Part shown: piece after piece, positions 1 to 9,014 of the stretch
How the letters are laid out: every line of letters begins with the position of its first letter
Position numbering within the stretch: the stretch's first letter is position 1
NCBI GenBank assembly: GCA_032622095.1
Contig: CP136061.1
Location: 2,418,001 to 2,482,000, forward strand
Source of the DNA: Siphonodentalium dalli
Lineage: Eukaryota; Mollusca; Scaphopoda; Gadilida; Siphonodentaliidae
DNA length: 64,000 nucleotides
Direction of reading: 5' to 3'
Program-made: the position numbers and the translations under genes
Notes under the pieces: model-generated
Databases searched by the model: none
Seen by the model: the letters and a program-made list of their open reading frames with translations, nothing else
What the model was told of the DNA's origin: nothing

Positions 1-3000
1 ACAGACAAACATGTAAGACTCTATTTCGATTTGAATGCATTTAGAGTAGGCAACAAAACATTTCCCATGTTACAGGATTTACATATAGCATCATTGCTAC
101 GTTCGCGGCAAGATATCAAATTACCACCCCATTCATGTGCATTGGTGAACACAAAAATAATTGGTACACCAGACATGTATGAGACACCATATCTTGGAGT
201 AAGTCACGCCGATATCGGCATATTTAAGGATGAACCTAATGTGTCCATTATGGACGGGATAGTGTCTGCATCAAAACGAGATATACCGGTCATGATCATG
301 AATAATTCAGACTCGTATATGTCTATATTTAAAGGTAATATAGTTGCGAAAACACATGGCCTAAGTTCAGACCAGATCTGTCAAACAAAGGCTAAGGTAC
401 CCACCACAAATAAAATGAATGATTCTCAAGAAGTATTTAGTATAGAAAATCAAACAAAAATATCTAAGGCTGGCCAGAAACCTTTCAAATGGGACGATAT
501 ATGTGCCCCCGACTACCACAAAATTGAACTACTTGAACTGATCTCCCAATATCAAGATGTGTTTACAAACGATCCAAATAAGGTAGGATTTTGCGATAAA
601 ATAGTCATGCGTGTTGATACCAAACCAGATGCAGAACCTATCTTTTGTCGTGCTTATCCTACTCCATTACATAGACGCGAACACATGGAAAAAGCACTTC
701 AAAAATTATTAGACGCTGGTATTATAAAGAAAACTACAAACGCGAGTTGGTCATTTCCTGCCTTATTGATCCGTAAGGGAATCGTAGATCCTAATGGAAA
801 TCAAAATTATAGACTATGTATAGACCTGAGAAAGCTAAATAAAATCACCGTCCCATTACGATGGTACCTCCCCTCTTTTACCGAAGTTTCCAGCCGCCTC
901 CAAAAATCCAAAGTTTTTTCCACAATCGACATTAGCCAAGCTTATCATGTTATCGGTGTTCTCAAAGAACATCAAGAAAAGTTAACTATGAACACAGATT
1001 TTGGATTGTTTTCTTTCACAAGGGCCCCATTTGGCTATTGCAACTCGAGCGTGACGTTTTTGACATTAATCCATAAAGCATTGGAAGGGTTAAGTTTTGT
1101 TGACAGCTTCGTCGACGATTTAATTTGTCACAGCGAAACGGAGGCCCTCCATAAACAGCACCTCAAAATAGTATTTGAACGACTCAGAGAGTATGGATTA
1201 GTAGCACGATTAACAAAGTCCCAATTTTATATGAAAGAAGTAAAATTTTTAGGGCATATCGTATCACAAAATGGAACCCGCCCAGATCCCGCCAAAGTTA
1301 AAGCCATACAAGATGTGCCAGCCCCAACATCAGTGAAAGAAGTCCGTAGAGTATTAGGGATTTTTAATTTTTATCGGAACTATTGTAAAGATTTCTCCGA
1401 CACTGCTGCATCATTAATTAAATTAACTGCTCGTTACGCAAAATTTGCATGGTCCGAAGAATGTCAAAATGCTTTTGATACACTAAAACAAAATTTGCAT
1501 AAAGTACCTACTCTGGCCTACCCTGATAGGAACAGGAAAATGATCTTATATTGCGATGCATCAATGCATTCAGTGGGGGGATCATTAGTCCAGCCATACC
1601 CAGAAAACAAATTAGAAACTGATATCAAAACCCCGGAATTTCCAATTTGCTTTGTTAGCAAAAAGTTGAATCACTCTCAACGAAATTACAGTACTACAGA
1701 GCGCGAAGCACTCGCCATATATGTATGTCTAAAGAAACTCAATTTCTATCTAGAAGGATCGGACGTAGAATTACGAACAGATCATTTACCCCTAGTTTCT
1801 ATGTTTCAAAATACTCAGATGGATAATAAACGTATTCAAAAATGGTTTATTGAAATTTCCGCATACAATCCAAAACTTACTTATATACAAGGGTCTGAAA
1901 ATATCGCCGCTGACTTTTGTTCCCGGGTGGACCCGACAAACCAACAGAGTATGTCAGAGTGTTCAATGGAGAGCGAAGAGAAAACGCCATATGACATAGC
2001 GATCAATGACGGATCACTAAACATATTAGATTCACAGAAAATAAAAAATTACGTCAAGACAATAGGTAAACAAAAAGTGCATACGTTGCCCGATACTATA
2101 TTAATTTCCGAAAATGAACAACTAAATGTACCTACCAATATCGAAGAAATGCAAAAAGACGACCATATTATATCAGACATAATTCGAAAATTAAAATCCG
2201 ATAAACCACCCGAAAAGATAACAAAGCAATATATATTGAAAGACGGAATTCTATACTATATGTCTGTATTTAATGAGCAAGCATCAGAACGCATTTATGT
2301 CCCGGAAAAGCTGACTAAGCAGATAATTTCTGAATATCATATTGTCGGTCATTATGGATCCCAACGAATGTACCATACCATACGTTTGCGATATTATTGG
2401 CCACGAATGTTCCCAATGATAGTCAGTTTCGCCAACAATTGCCACATTTGTAAACAAAGAAATCAAAATACTGCCCGTATTCCAAATCAAATGACGGATA
2501 TACCGAGCCGACCAGGGGAAATGATCGCGATAGATTTAATGGGAAAATTTAACCCACCCACAGCCAGCGGCAATTCCTACATTCTAACGGTCATAGATTT
2601 ATTCAGTTTACACAAAATGGCATATGCGCTTCCCACAAAACATGCCGAAGTGGTCGCTGAAAGACTTATGACTCAGTATTTCACCATATTTGGTTATCCA
2701 GCCTGTCTGGTCTCAGATAATGGCAGTGACGTATGCAGTGAGGTATTCAAAATAATATCTAACTACTATGTTATTCAGCATCGCAAGACCTCGTTCTATG
2801 CGCCTTTCAGCAACGGATCAAGTGAACGATCTCATCGCGACTACAATGGAATATTAGCCAAATTAACTGAAGGAAATCCAACATCATGGGACCTATTTCT
2901 CAATTTCGCATCAGAAGCCATGAATTTTCATGTCTCAGCAACAACTCAATTTTCTCCATATTTTTTAACTTTCTGCAGACACCCCCAAATAAATATTGAC

Positions 3001-3861
3001 AAGATACTGACACCGCGACAGAAATACACGGGTGAATGCCTCATCCAACAGTTACTAGAGAAGCAGCACTTCGCATTTCAATTAGTTAAACAAAATATGA
3101 AACAAGTCAAGACGAAACGAAACGAAAACAGTAAAGGTAAAATACCGGAATTTCCCATAGGTTCCCAGGTCTATGTTAAGAATCACAGACAAACCCATAA
3201 ACTAGGTATGAAATATGATCCATTTTGGGTGATAATTAAACAAACAGGACCAGTTTCATATGTGATTCATAATCAAATCACAGGCAGTTTATCTAAAAGT
3301 CATGCCAAACATTTAAAATTAGCGACGACTAAATGGCATACACCACAATTACAAGAGAACCAGAAAGTTCGGAAAAGCAGATTTGTATTCCCACATAATT
3401 CATCAACACAAAGCTCAGATGCTGACATATCGAGTAATAGTAACAATTCGGACACCGAAAATGAGAACCACGATACAGCCCCCTTAACACAGTTAATACG
3501 ACAAAACCGCGTCATCCGGGACGGATCGGATTCAAATGAACCAGTGCCCCTACCAGAGATGGCACATAAGTTAATAGCATCAAAACGCGAACATGAAAAA
3601 CAATCATTTTCATCAACCGAACCATATAACCCTTATGAAATGCTAACTCAAAACGATGAAGCAAGAATGTACAATGCTAGTTCATCAACCGAGCCATACA
3701 ATCCGTATGACATGTCAACCCAACAATTAGTACAACAAAACAAGCGTAAAAGCAAGTCCAGTTGCGATACATATAACATGTCAACCGAAAATTATGATCC
3801 TTTCGATATAACCACTCAAACCGACAAAAATAGCACAGACGAACAGATCATGTCGATATAG
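1..3861 (+). CDS. pol: Pol polyprotein (RT, RNase H, integrase) of Ty3/gypsy element, 5'-partial
   Basis: The reading frame is open from base 1, so the start codon is outside the window; no initiation at the TTG at 31 is implied. Counting residues from base 31, residues 1-115 resemble the post-protease linker of gypsy Pol. Reverse transcriptase spans about 195-375, with the catalytic motif FVDD at 360-363 in place of the usual YVDD or YLDD. RNase H begins at the LYCDAS motif (about 506) and includes TDHLPL (about 584). The integrase has an HHCC zinc-binding domain (HIVGH about 770, CHIC about 804) and a D,D-35-E core at D835, D896 and E932. A GPY/F-like segment follows at about 1040-1095. The tail of about 180 residues is polar and low-complexity, with three copies of a TEPYNPY-like motif. 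It replicates and integrates the element in the nucleus and cytoplasm of host cells. No stop or frameshift interrupts it. Confidence 0.93.
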   Translation, partial: TDKHVRLYFDLNAFRVGNKTFPMLQDLHIASLLRSRQDIKLPPHSCALVNTKIIGTPDMYETPYLGVSHADIGIFKDEPNVSIMDGIVSASKRDIPVMIMNNSDSYMSIFKGNIVAKTHGLSSDQICQTKAKVPTTNKMNDSQEVFSIENQTKISKAGQKPFKWDDICAPDYHKIELLELISQYQDVFTNDPNKVGFCDKIVMRVDTKPDAEPIFCRAYPTPLHRREHMEKALQKLLDAGIIKKTTNASWSFPALLIRKGIVDPNGNQNYRLCIDLRKLNKITVPLRWYLPSFTEVSSRLQKSKVFSTIDISQAYHVIGVLKEHQEKLTMNTDFGLFSFTRAPFGYCNSSVTFLTLIHKALEGLSFVDSFVDDLICHSETEALHKQHLKIVFERLREYGLVARLTKSQFYMKEVKFLGHIVSQNGTRPDPAKVKAIQDVPAPTSVKEVRRVLGIFNFYRNYCKDFSDTAASLIKLTARYAKFAWSEECQNAFDTLKQNLHKVPTLAYPDRNRKMILYCDASMHSVGGSLVQPYPENKLETDIKTPEFPICFVSKKLNHSQRNYSTTEREALAIYVCLKKLNFYLEGSDVELRTDHLPLVSMFQNTQMDNKRIQKWFIEISAYNPKLTYIQGSENIAADFCSRVDPTNQQSMSECSMESEEKTPYDIAINDGSLNILDSQKIKNYVKTIGKQKVHTLPDTILISENEQLNVPTNIEEMQKDDHIISDIIRKLKSDKPPEKITKQYILKDGILYYMSVFNEQASERIYVPEKLTKQIISEYHIVGHYGSQRMYHTIRLRYYWPRMFPMIVSFANNCHICKQRNQNTARIPNQMTDIPSRPGEMIAIDLMGKFNPPTASGNSYILTVIDLFSLHKMAYALPTKHAEVVAERLMTQYFTIFGYPACLVSDNGSDVCSEVFKIISNYYVIQHRKTSFYAPFSNGSSERSHRDYNGILAKLTEGNPTSWDLFLNFASEAMNFHVSATTQFSPYFLTFCRHPQINIDKILTPRQKYTGECLIQQLLEKQHFAFQLVKQNMKQVKTKRNENSKGKIPEFPIGSQVYVKNHRQTHKLGMKYDPFWVIIKQTGPVSYVIHNQITGSLSKSHAKHLKLATTKWHTPQLQENQKVRKSRFVFPHNSSTQSSDADISSNSNNSDTENENHDTAPLTQLIRQNRVIRDGSDSNEPVPLPEMAHKLIASKREHEKQSFSSTEPYNPYEMLTQNDEARMYNASSSTEPYNPYDMSTQQLVQQNKRKSKSSCDTYNMSTENYDPFDITTQTDKNSTDEQIMSI

Positions 3862-4400
3862 GAAAATAAAATATGTAAACAACTACCATAATTAGATAAC
3901 ATACATAATCATAAAAGCAACTAACCTCATAAACTCAACTCTATATCCAAAAGCACGAAACGAAAACAGCTCACACATGTATTAACTTTAACTGAATAAA
4001 ACTCAACAACTTAACTCCAGGAAACAAACTGACAAAGTAAAACATTACCAATTTCTAACAAAGACGACCAGATCTATACCGCGCGAAATGCAACGAATAT
4101 TATTGGACAATCTCCACCTATCATAAATAAATAGCACCCTGTCGTAAAAAGACGCAATACAAAGCAACAATTGTCATCGCGCAAAACCAGGTCTACCAGA
4201 CCAGTGTATGTAACTCGATATGGCAATCACACATGTAGGTGACAAGTACAGACGCCTTTTCACTAACCCGCCCAGACGTACAAATCGACGACTCAATATA
4301 ATCAAACAGAGCCGCTCTGAAACGTACAACACAGGGGGGTCAATGATACAGAAAATAAATTCTGAACCACGACCCAGTCTATCTCACGCAGATGGCCCTA
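3862..4400. other. Pol-env interval, left part, no recognised gene
   Basis: AT-rich sequence directly after pol. Plus-strand AATAAA hexamers occur just after the pol stop (about 3863), near 3993 and near 4123; they could serve polyadenylation of pol transcripts or arise by composition. A short plus-strand frame at 4220-4471 has no recognisable motif and overlaps the antisense ORF, so it is not called. Confidence 0.5.
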
Positions 4401-4670
4401 TCAAAGCAATGCACTTTGCGATCTCCACGAAGACATTACCCTACGACGAACCCGTCGTACCTCTCGCCTGATTTCAACAATCTGGGAGACCCGAATAACC
4501 TCGGCCTCCACAAACTGCCGGCGAACTTGCTGACAATAGCAAAGGCCCGATTGTGCCTTCAACCAAGCCAACTCATTTAACAATGGGTCAACATAGCTTC
4601 GATCGACCCAAGCGCCAGTGTGCTCCAAATGGGCCAGAGCTCCGTTTAGATAGACTAAATAATCGCACAT
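4401..4670 (-). CDS. Antisense accessory ORF 1 of the retroelement (89 aa, Arg-rich tail)
   Basis: Small opposite-strand ORF between pol and env. I do not recognise its family. It is predicted mostly helical: a leucine-patterned N-terminal half (LNGALAHLEHTGA, then VDRSYVDPLLNELAWL) and a strongly basic C-terminal half (IRREVRRVRRRV, about residues 67-78). It can be aligned along its whole length with the second antisense ORF at 5896-6207. Shared positions are LxGxLAxL, D-x-x-Y-x-D, an ExE/ESER-I segment and a final R-R-x-x-M. A TATA-like element, GGTATATAAGC, lies about 55 nt upstream of the ATG on the same strand. The paralogy and the shared upstream element argue for a real gene; size and lack of known homology argue caution. 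The Arg-rich stretch recalls RNA-binding motifs of retroviral regulators, but that is speculation. Confidence 0.5.
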   Translation of the reverse strand: MCDYLVYLNGALAHLEHTGAWVDRSYVDPLLNELAWLKAQSGLCYCQQVRRQFVEAEVIRVSQIVEIRREVRRVRRRVMSSWRSQSALL

Positions 4671-4723
4671 CTTAATTTAAATTCGAAATGAAAATCAAGA
4701 AAATGAATCATTTTGATGCATCC

Positions 4724-4736
4724 AAGCTTATATACC
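4724..4736 (-). promoter_or_regulatory. TATA-like element upstream of antisense ORF 1
   Basis: Minus strand reads GGTATATAAGCTT, ending about 55 nt before the ATG at 4670. That spacing would place transcription start about 25-30 nt before the ATG. Nearly the same 11-mer (GGTATATATGC) precedes antisense ORF 2 at a similar distance. Confidence 0.4.
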
Positions 4737-5895
4737 AAATCCATAAATTGACAGACTCTCTCGCATCATTAGCACTCAGCAAGTAGCACGTGTCACGACC
4801 GACACATATGCTAATTAAATTATTTACGCCTCATCTTCGGAATTACTACCACAGACATTAAATTGGCGATTACGTCACAATGAACCGTATTAATCATGCC
4901 AACGAAGAAACTCATAATTCTATATTATACACTTAAACCTGTGTAGCTACCTTCCCTCGTGTTCAAAAATGCGAAAGCGATGATTCATGATCACAATTAT
5001 CACTACATCCGGCCGGGTAAAATAGGATCCTTACAAGGGATCCTGTAAAAAGGGCAAATCAAGTCTGATCAACTGGATTTCACAAAGATAGAATGAATCA
5101 ATTAGGTATAGCGGCCGGAAAACGCATCCGAACATATCCGTGTAATTTTCTCACAGGCAGTAAATCATTATTCGTTACATCCCCCAATATAAATTTACCG
5201 GTTCAAAGCAGTTAAATAACAACAATATATACCGCTTGTAAAATGTCTTAATTCCCAGTGTCAAAATCACCCCCGCTACATCGACAATAGCATTGTTACA
5301 TGGCGGGGTCTGACCACAACATGGGCCGATATGATGGCTCACATTAAGAAACAGGCGCATATATCTTCAAGAAATAACCATAATTGCGATGTGGCAATAT
5401 CAAAGCCCATATATATATAGCAAGTATAGATCTTGCTGATTCTTATGTGATACATCATAGATGTATTAACATGCGACAACTATAGTACCATTTATGTGGA
5501 GACCAGCAGGACTTAATGGTCATCAATATAGGAACTGCATGGCGAGATCTACACTCAGTCAGGTGCGATACTCTAACCCCCGCCTCGTCCTATATGCACA
5601 TACCGATATTAGTTCATGACTCACCAGGAGCCTTCCCTTTACCACAGGGACGCAACACCCTCTACTACCCATTGGGATAAAACATACACATGGCTTTATT
5701 AATGATAAATCACACAACAACAAAAACAATACACAAATACAGGTTGACATCGTGCTGTGTAGCCACGAAACCCCTCCAAGCAAAATCTCTGCCCTGGTTA
5801 TTAGCAGCAGGACTTGGGATTTCACCCACAGGGGGTCCGCGCAATTCGCTTCCTTGAATTAAACATCAAGGGGACCCATCTTCATCGCCTGTCTG
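4737..5895. other. Pol-env interval, middle part, no recognised gene
   Basis: No recognisable coding signal. It contains a small inverted repeat around 5027-5044 (GGATCC motifs flanking TTACAAG). A minus-strand AATAAA at 5695-5700 lies about 200 nt downstream of antisense ORF 2 and could be its poly(A) signal. Minus-strand frames at 5175-5360 and 5559-5825 are Cys-rich by chance composition and show no similarity to the antisense pair. Confidence 0.4.
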
Positions 5896-6207
5896 CTACC
5901 ATGTGCCTTGTTCTACCTCCCAGATTTGCATAATTAAACGCCTCTGTTCCCGGATAAGTTTTCGAACCTTCACGACTTCCAAAATTCTCTCCGACTCCTC
6001 TATCCAGTAATCTTGCAGCAACTTATTATTGCTACTTGGATTCAGTGACCCAGCCGTCACGAGATCCTTCAAAATCGTATTCACAGCATCTAAGTATGTA
6101 TCGTCCACGGGGACGCCAGACCCGCTTTGACCGAGTTTCATCAAACTCGCCAATTTCCCTTCCAACAAGGACAAAGTCATAAACAAACTTTTCTTATCTT
6201 GACTCAT
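5896..6207 (-). CDS. Antisense accessory ORF 2 of the retroelement (103 aa), related to ORF 1
   Basis: Second small opposite-strand ORF, directly upstream of env but reading away from it. It is not a family I recognise. It starts MSQDKKSLF and continues with a heptad-like helix (LEGKLASLMKLG). After a short Gly/Ser/Pro break comes VDDTYLDAVNTILKDL, and it closes with a charged helix (EESERILEVVKVRKLIREQ). It aligns with ORF 1 with one main insertion of about four residues after the first helix and another before the ESER segment. Identity looks about 25% by eye, too low for a recent duplication. A TATA-like GGTATATATGC stands about 43-53 nt upstream, and an AATAAA is about 200 nt downstream on the same strand. 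It may act as an accessory or regulatory protein; no function can be assigned. Confidence 0.5.
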   Translation of the reverse strand: MSQDKKSLFMTLSLLEGKLASLMKLGQSGSGVPVDDTYLDAVNTILKDLVTAGSLNPSSNNKLLQDYWIEESERILEVVKVRKLIREQRRLIMQIWEVEQGTW

Positions 6208-6249
6208 AATGATAATTAAGATAAATACTCCATATTCACCACGGACAGT

Positions 6250-6260
6250 GCATATATACC
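6250..6260 (-). promoter_or_regulatory. TATA-like element upstream of antisense ORF 2
   Basis: Minus strand reads GGTATATATGC, 43-53 nt before the ATG at 6207. It differs by one base from the 11-mer upstream of antisense ORF 1. The surrounding bases are otherwise unlike, so the match is local. Confidence 0.4.
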
Positions 6261-6420
6261 AGCGACTATTTAATTAAGTAATGCGATACTACATCATAGA
6301 TTTCACACATCGTAACACTAATCAATGTACCACAGCGATAGTGGGGGGACCCCATTCAAATTCACAGTTATCGCAGCCAAGAGAATCGACAGATAAAAAC
6401 AGACAAAATATTAACAATAT

Positions 6421-6436
6421 TTATATCTCATTGTAG
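6421..6436 (+). promoter_or_regulatory. Candidate splice acceptor for env mRNA
   Basis: A pyrimidine-leaning stretch ending in TCTCATTGTAG lies 15 nt before the env ATG. Gypsy-type env genes are usually made from a spliced subgenomic RNA, so an acceptor is expected here. An out-of-frame ATG at 6442 lies between this site and the env ATG at 6452. Confidence 0.3.
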
Positions 6437-6451
6437 GCCATATGCGCCAGA

Positions 6452-8152
6452 ATGAGGACTTCTTCAGTGATATTTCTTATTGCGATCACAATATGGTGTG
6501 TACAAAGCATATTAACGAGACAGAATATATTTTTCAACCATCAAAACCAAATTGCCTTGTCTAGCGAAGACTGGAAATTGAGTTTCGTTACCGACTTGCA
6601 ACCGTTCGAAACATTCCTAACCCAAACATCTCACCTTATTCATTCAGCAAAGAAAGACCTAGAAAATATTTGTTCAAAGGAACATTATTCCACATATCAT
6701 AACAATCTTTGGAATGCCCCAGCCGCGACTAATAAGGCTCATAAGTTTAACAAAAATTACATATTCACCTTGTCAGACATGATTACCGAAATCACAGCTA
6801 TTCAATCCCAACTCCTAACAATCACATATAATTTCGCGTCATATCGAACTATCCACCGTGCAAATCGTGTTAAAAGATCACTCCTACCTTTCGTGTCCAC
6901 AATTCAAAAATGGCTATTCGGCGTTCCGTCAGAATCAGACCTTGAACTAGTTCAAACAAACATCCGAACATTATATCATAATCAAAAGCTAATACAGCAT
7001 TCTATCACTTCTGCATTTAGCATAATAAATGTAACGCGCGAAATCACTAACGAGAATAGACAAACGTTAAACTCCCTACTTATTTCTGTTAAACATATAC
7101 GCAAAACCTTAAACTCGGACATATCGCAGCTCCAACGTCATTTATCAACACTCGAACTATTTGGGCTGGTTATAGCAAAATATAGTTTAGTTATACGTGA
7201 AGCACAGGAAATGGTTCTAAATGCCAAAATATATTTGCAGCATCTTCAGACACAAATATCTACCCTCACGTTGGAACGAATAAGCCCCGAAAGTATTGAC
7301 GCCACGTTATTACACCAAACCATTGACAGTTTCGCAGATTTTTTACCGGCGTATCTCACACTACCATACAACCCTGAATCAGACATAGCTTCTTATTATA
7401 AGCATTTGTCCAGCCAAACAATTCTTACCGATAATCATTTAATAATTCTAATATCCATTCCGCTACTCGATGTCAGAAAATCATACGACGTATTCCGAGC
7501 AATTCCTATACCCAGACCAATAAATCCTCTCGACCCAAAATTAAAGTATGGTACGAAACATGTAGTAGCGTCATTCGATTTCAAAGATAACTTCCTAATC
7601 ATATCGGCGACACGCGATAGATATATCACCGCAAATGAAAACCACCCATGCATTCGTAAGAGACTTCCATATTGCAGAATGCAGGGCATAACTTATACAG
7701 TCGAAACCAAACGCAATTGTATCTTGGATTTGTATTTAAACAAAACCGACAATATTTTCGAAAGCTGTCCTATCAAAATTAACCCACAAAAAGTCCTACC
7801 TACAGCGATTCAAATAACTCATGAATCATGGGTCATCGTTGCATCAAAACCAGAGACATTCTCAGTATCATGTTACGAAAATATGACCCGTCTCAAACCA
7901 AATGAAATCACGATGACTGAATCAATCGATATTTTAACCCTACGACCGCGTTGTATAGCTTCGAACCCAAGTATTCAACTAATAGCGTATTCGAGTATCA
8001 ATCATACGACACATTACGTGAAAACAGACTTGTTCCTATCTCAACCACAAATCAATATCACCAGCGTAGCACAATGGAAGCCCGAGTCCCGAATATCTCG
8101 ATACCGAAAGCACTCCCACCTACACAGTCAATCTCCCTACCTCAATTTCTAG
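6452..8152 (+). CDS. env: Envelope fusion glycoprotein ectodomain, baculovirus-F / errantivirus type
   Basis: 566 codons. Residues 1-20 form a signal peptide (MRTSSVIFLIAITIW...). A furin-type site RVKR at 139-142 is followed by a hydrophobic, glycine-containing segment (SLLPFVSTIQKWLFGV) typical of F-protein fusion peptides. Then comes a long helical, heptad-rich region (about 165-270). Cysteines cluster between about 400 and 510. Five N-glycosylation sequons are visible (NVT, NKT, NMT, NHT, NIT). The frame ends without a membrane anchor. A strong transmembrane segment lies just downstream in another frame (8203-8265), so this gene is split by a frame change within the overlap 7951-8152. In known errantiviruses such proteins mediate membrane fusion and particle entry. 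As it stands, the product would be secreted or unanchored. Confidence 0.85.
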   Translation: MRTSSVIFLIAITIWCVQSILTRQNIFFNHQNQIALSSEDWKLSFVTDLQPFETFLTQTSHLIHSAKKDLENICSKEHYSTYHNNLWNAPAATNKAHKFNKNYIFTLSDMITEITAIQSQLLTITYNFASYRTIHRANRVKRSLLPFVSTIQKWLFGVPSESDLELVQTNIRTLYHNQKLIQHSITSAFSIINVTREITNENRQTLNSLLISVKHIRKTLNSDISQLQRHLSTLELFGLVIAKYSLVIREAQEMVLNAKIYLQHLQTQISTLTLERISPESIDATLLHQTIDSFADFLPAYLTLPYNPESDIASYYKHLSSQTILTDNHLIILISIPLLDVRKSYDVFRAIPIPRPINPLDPKLKYGTKHVVASFDFKDNFLIISATRDRYITANENHPCIRKRLPYCRMQGITYTVETKRNCILDLYLNKTDNIFESCPIKINPQKVLPTAIQITHESWVIVASKPETFSVSCYENMTRLKPNEITMTESIDILTLRPRCIASNPSIQLIAYSSINHTTHYVKTDLFLSQPQINITSVAQWKPESRISRYRKHSHLHSQSPYLNF

Positions 8153-8550
8153 ACACCATTACGTCTTTACAACCAATTGAATCCCATCCGAATAATTTTA
8201 ATTATATAACATTCATCCCTATCATTTTTATTATTGCCATAGTTTTAATCATCATCATTCAACTCCGTTTCCAATTCATTACAACCGAATGCCTCCAAAA
8301 ATACAAGCTTTGCAAACGCACATCTGATCGCAATAATGAAACAGTTTATCCACAAGCCAGACAGCTACGAAAGGATCGACGTCAGGACGTCACAAGAGAA
8401 CGCTCACATTCAAGGAAAAGACCTTACGAGCACGATGTCAATCCAGCGTTAATACCAACGAAGCGACGAAAGTCACATCACCCAAACCTCGTGACACAGG
8501 AACCGGAAGTGGACAGTAGCGCTCGCCAAATCAATGGAGCACATCCATGA
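7951..8550 (+). pseudogene. env: Env membrane anchor and cytoplasmic tail, in a shifted frame
   Basis: This frame overlaps the end of the env ectodomain frame by about 200 nt and is displaced by -1 relative to it. It holds a clear transmembrane helix (FIPIIFIIAIVLIIII, residues about 88-103). After that comes a long basic tail with clusters such as KRRK. The transmembrane segment plus tail is what the upstream env frame lacks. The simplest reading is loss of one base in this copy. No evident slippery heptamer was seen in the overlap, so programmed frameshifting is less likely. The ATG at 7951 is merely the first in frame, and independent translation is not implied. Confidence 0.65.
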
Positions 8551-8852
8551 ACTTTTGAACGAAGTATCGTTCACCCATTTATTGTTCAACATACTTATGA
8601 TTGTATTACATGTATTCCAATGATTTATATTGATAACTTATATTATTACACTCATGTTATCTCATCATGCCAACTCTCCTTCAAAGACTGGATAACCATA
8701 ATCATTCAACCATAATGCAAAAGGCTTCAACATGTACATAAATATATATATATATTCAATTGATACAATTTTTGCTGATGACCACACATCGTAACTTATA
8801 TGCATACCGAAGTATCCAACCCTTAGATTTTAACACCAGTAGTCAAAATCTG
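8551..8852 (+). other. Region between env and probable 3' LTR
   Basis: AT-rich, with a (TA)n run near 8742-8755. No gene seen. It ends at the polypurine tract. Confidence 0.5.
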
Positions 8853-8865
8853 AAAATAAGGGGGA
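8853..8865 (+). promoter_or_regulatory. Polypurine tract (plus-strand primer)
   Basis: AAAATAAGGGGGA is a purine-only run placed between env and the probable LTR, as needed for plus-strand priming in reverse transcription. Confidence 0.55.
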
Positions 8866-8870
8866 CATTA

Positions 8871-9014
8871 TGTGGAGTAATGATCCCTGATACATACTAA
8901 ACATATCTATCTCAACCGATGGGGGGAGACAGGAATATAGTATGTAGAGTAACGATCCCTGATACATACTAAACATAGCTATCTTAACCGATGGGGGGAG
9001 ACTGGAATATAATC
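8871..9014 (+). repeat. Two 72-bp direct repeats in the LTR U3
   Basis: Units 8871-8942 and 8943-9014 share CGATCCCTGATACATAC-like and CCGATGGGGGGAGAC blocks, with about 9 differences by eye. Such duplications in U3 often carry enhancer function in retroviral LTRs. Confidence 0.8.

Noticed and set aside
4220-4580. Plus-strand frames at 4220-4471 and 4392-4580
   Set aside because: They overlap the better supported antisense ORF 1 and have no recognisable feature.
5175-5825. Minus-strand frames at 5175-5360 and 5559-5825 as further antisense genes
   Set aside because: No alignment with the two related antisense ORFs and no comparable GGTATATA element noticed upstream; the sequences look compositional.
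7435-7689. Antisense 84-codon frame within env
   Set aside because: Opposite the conserved cysteine region of env; no independent support.
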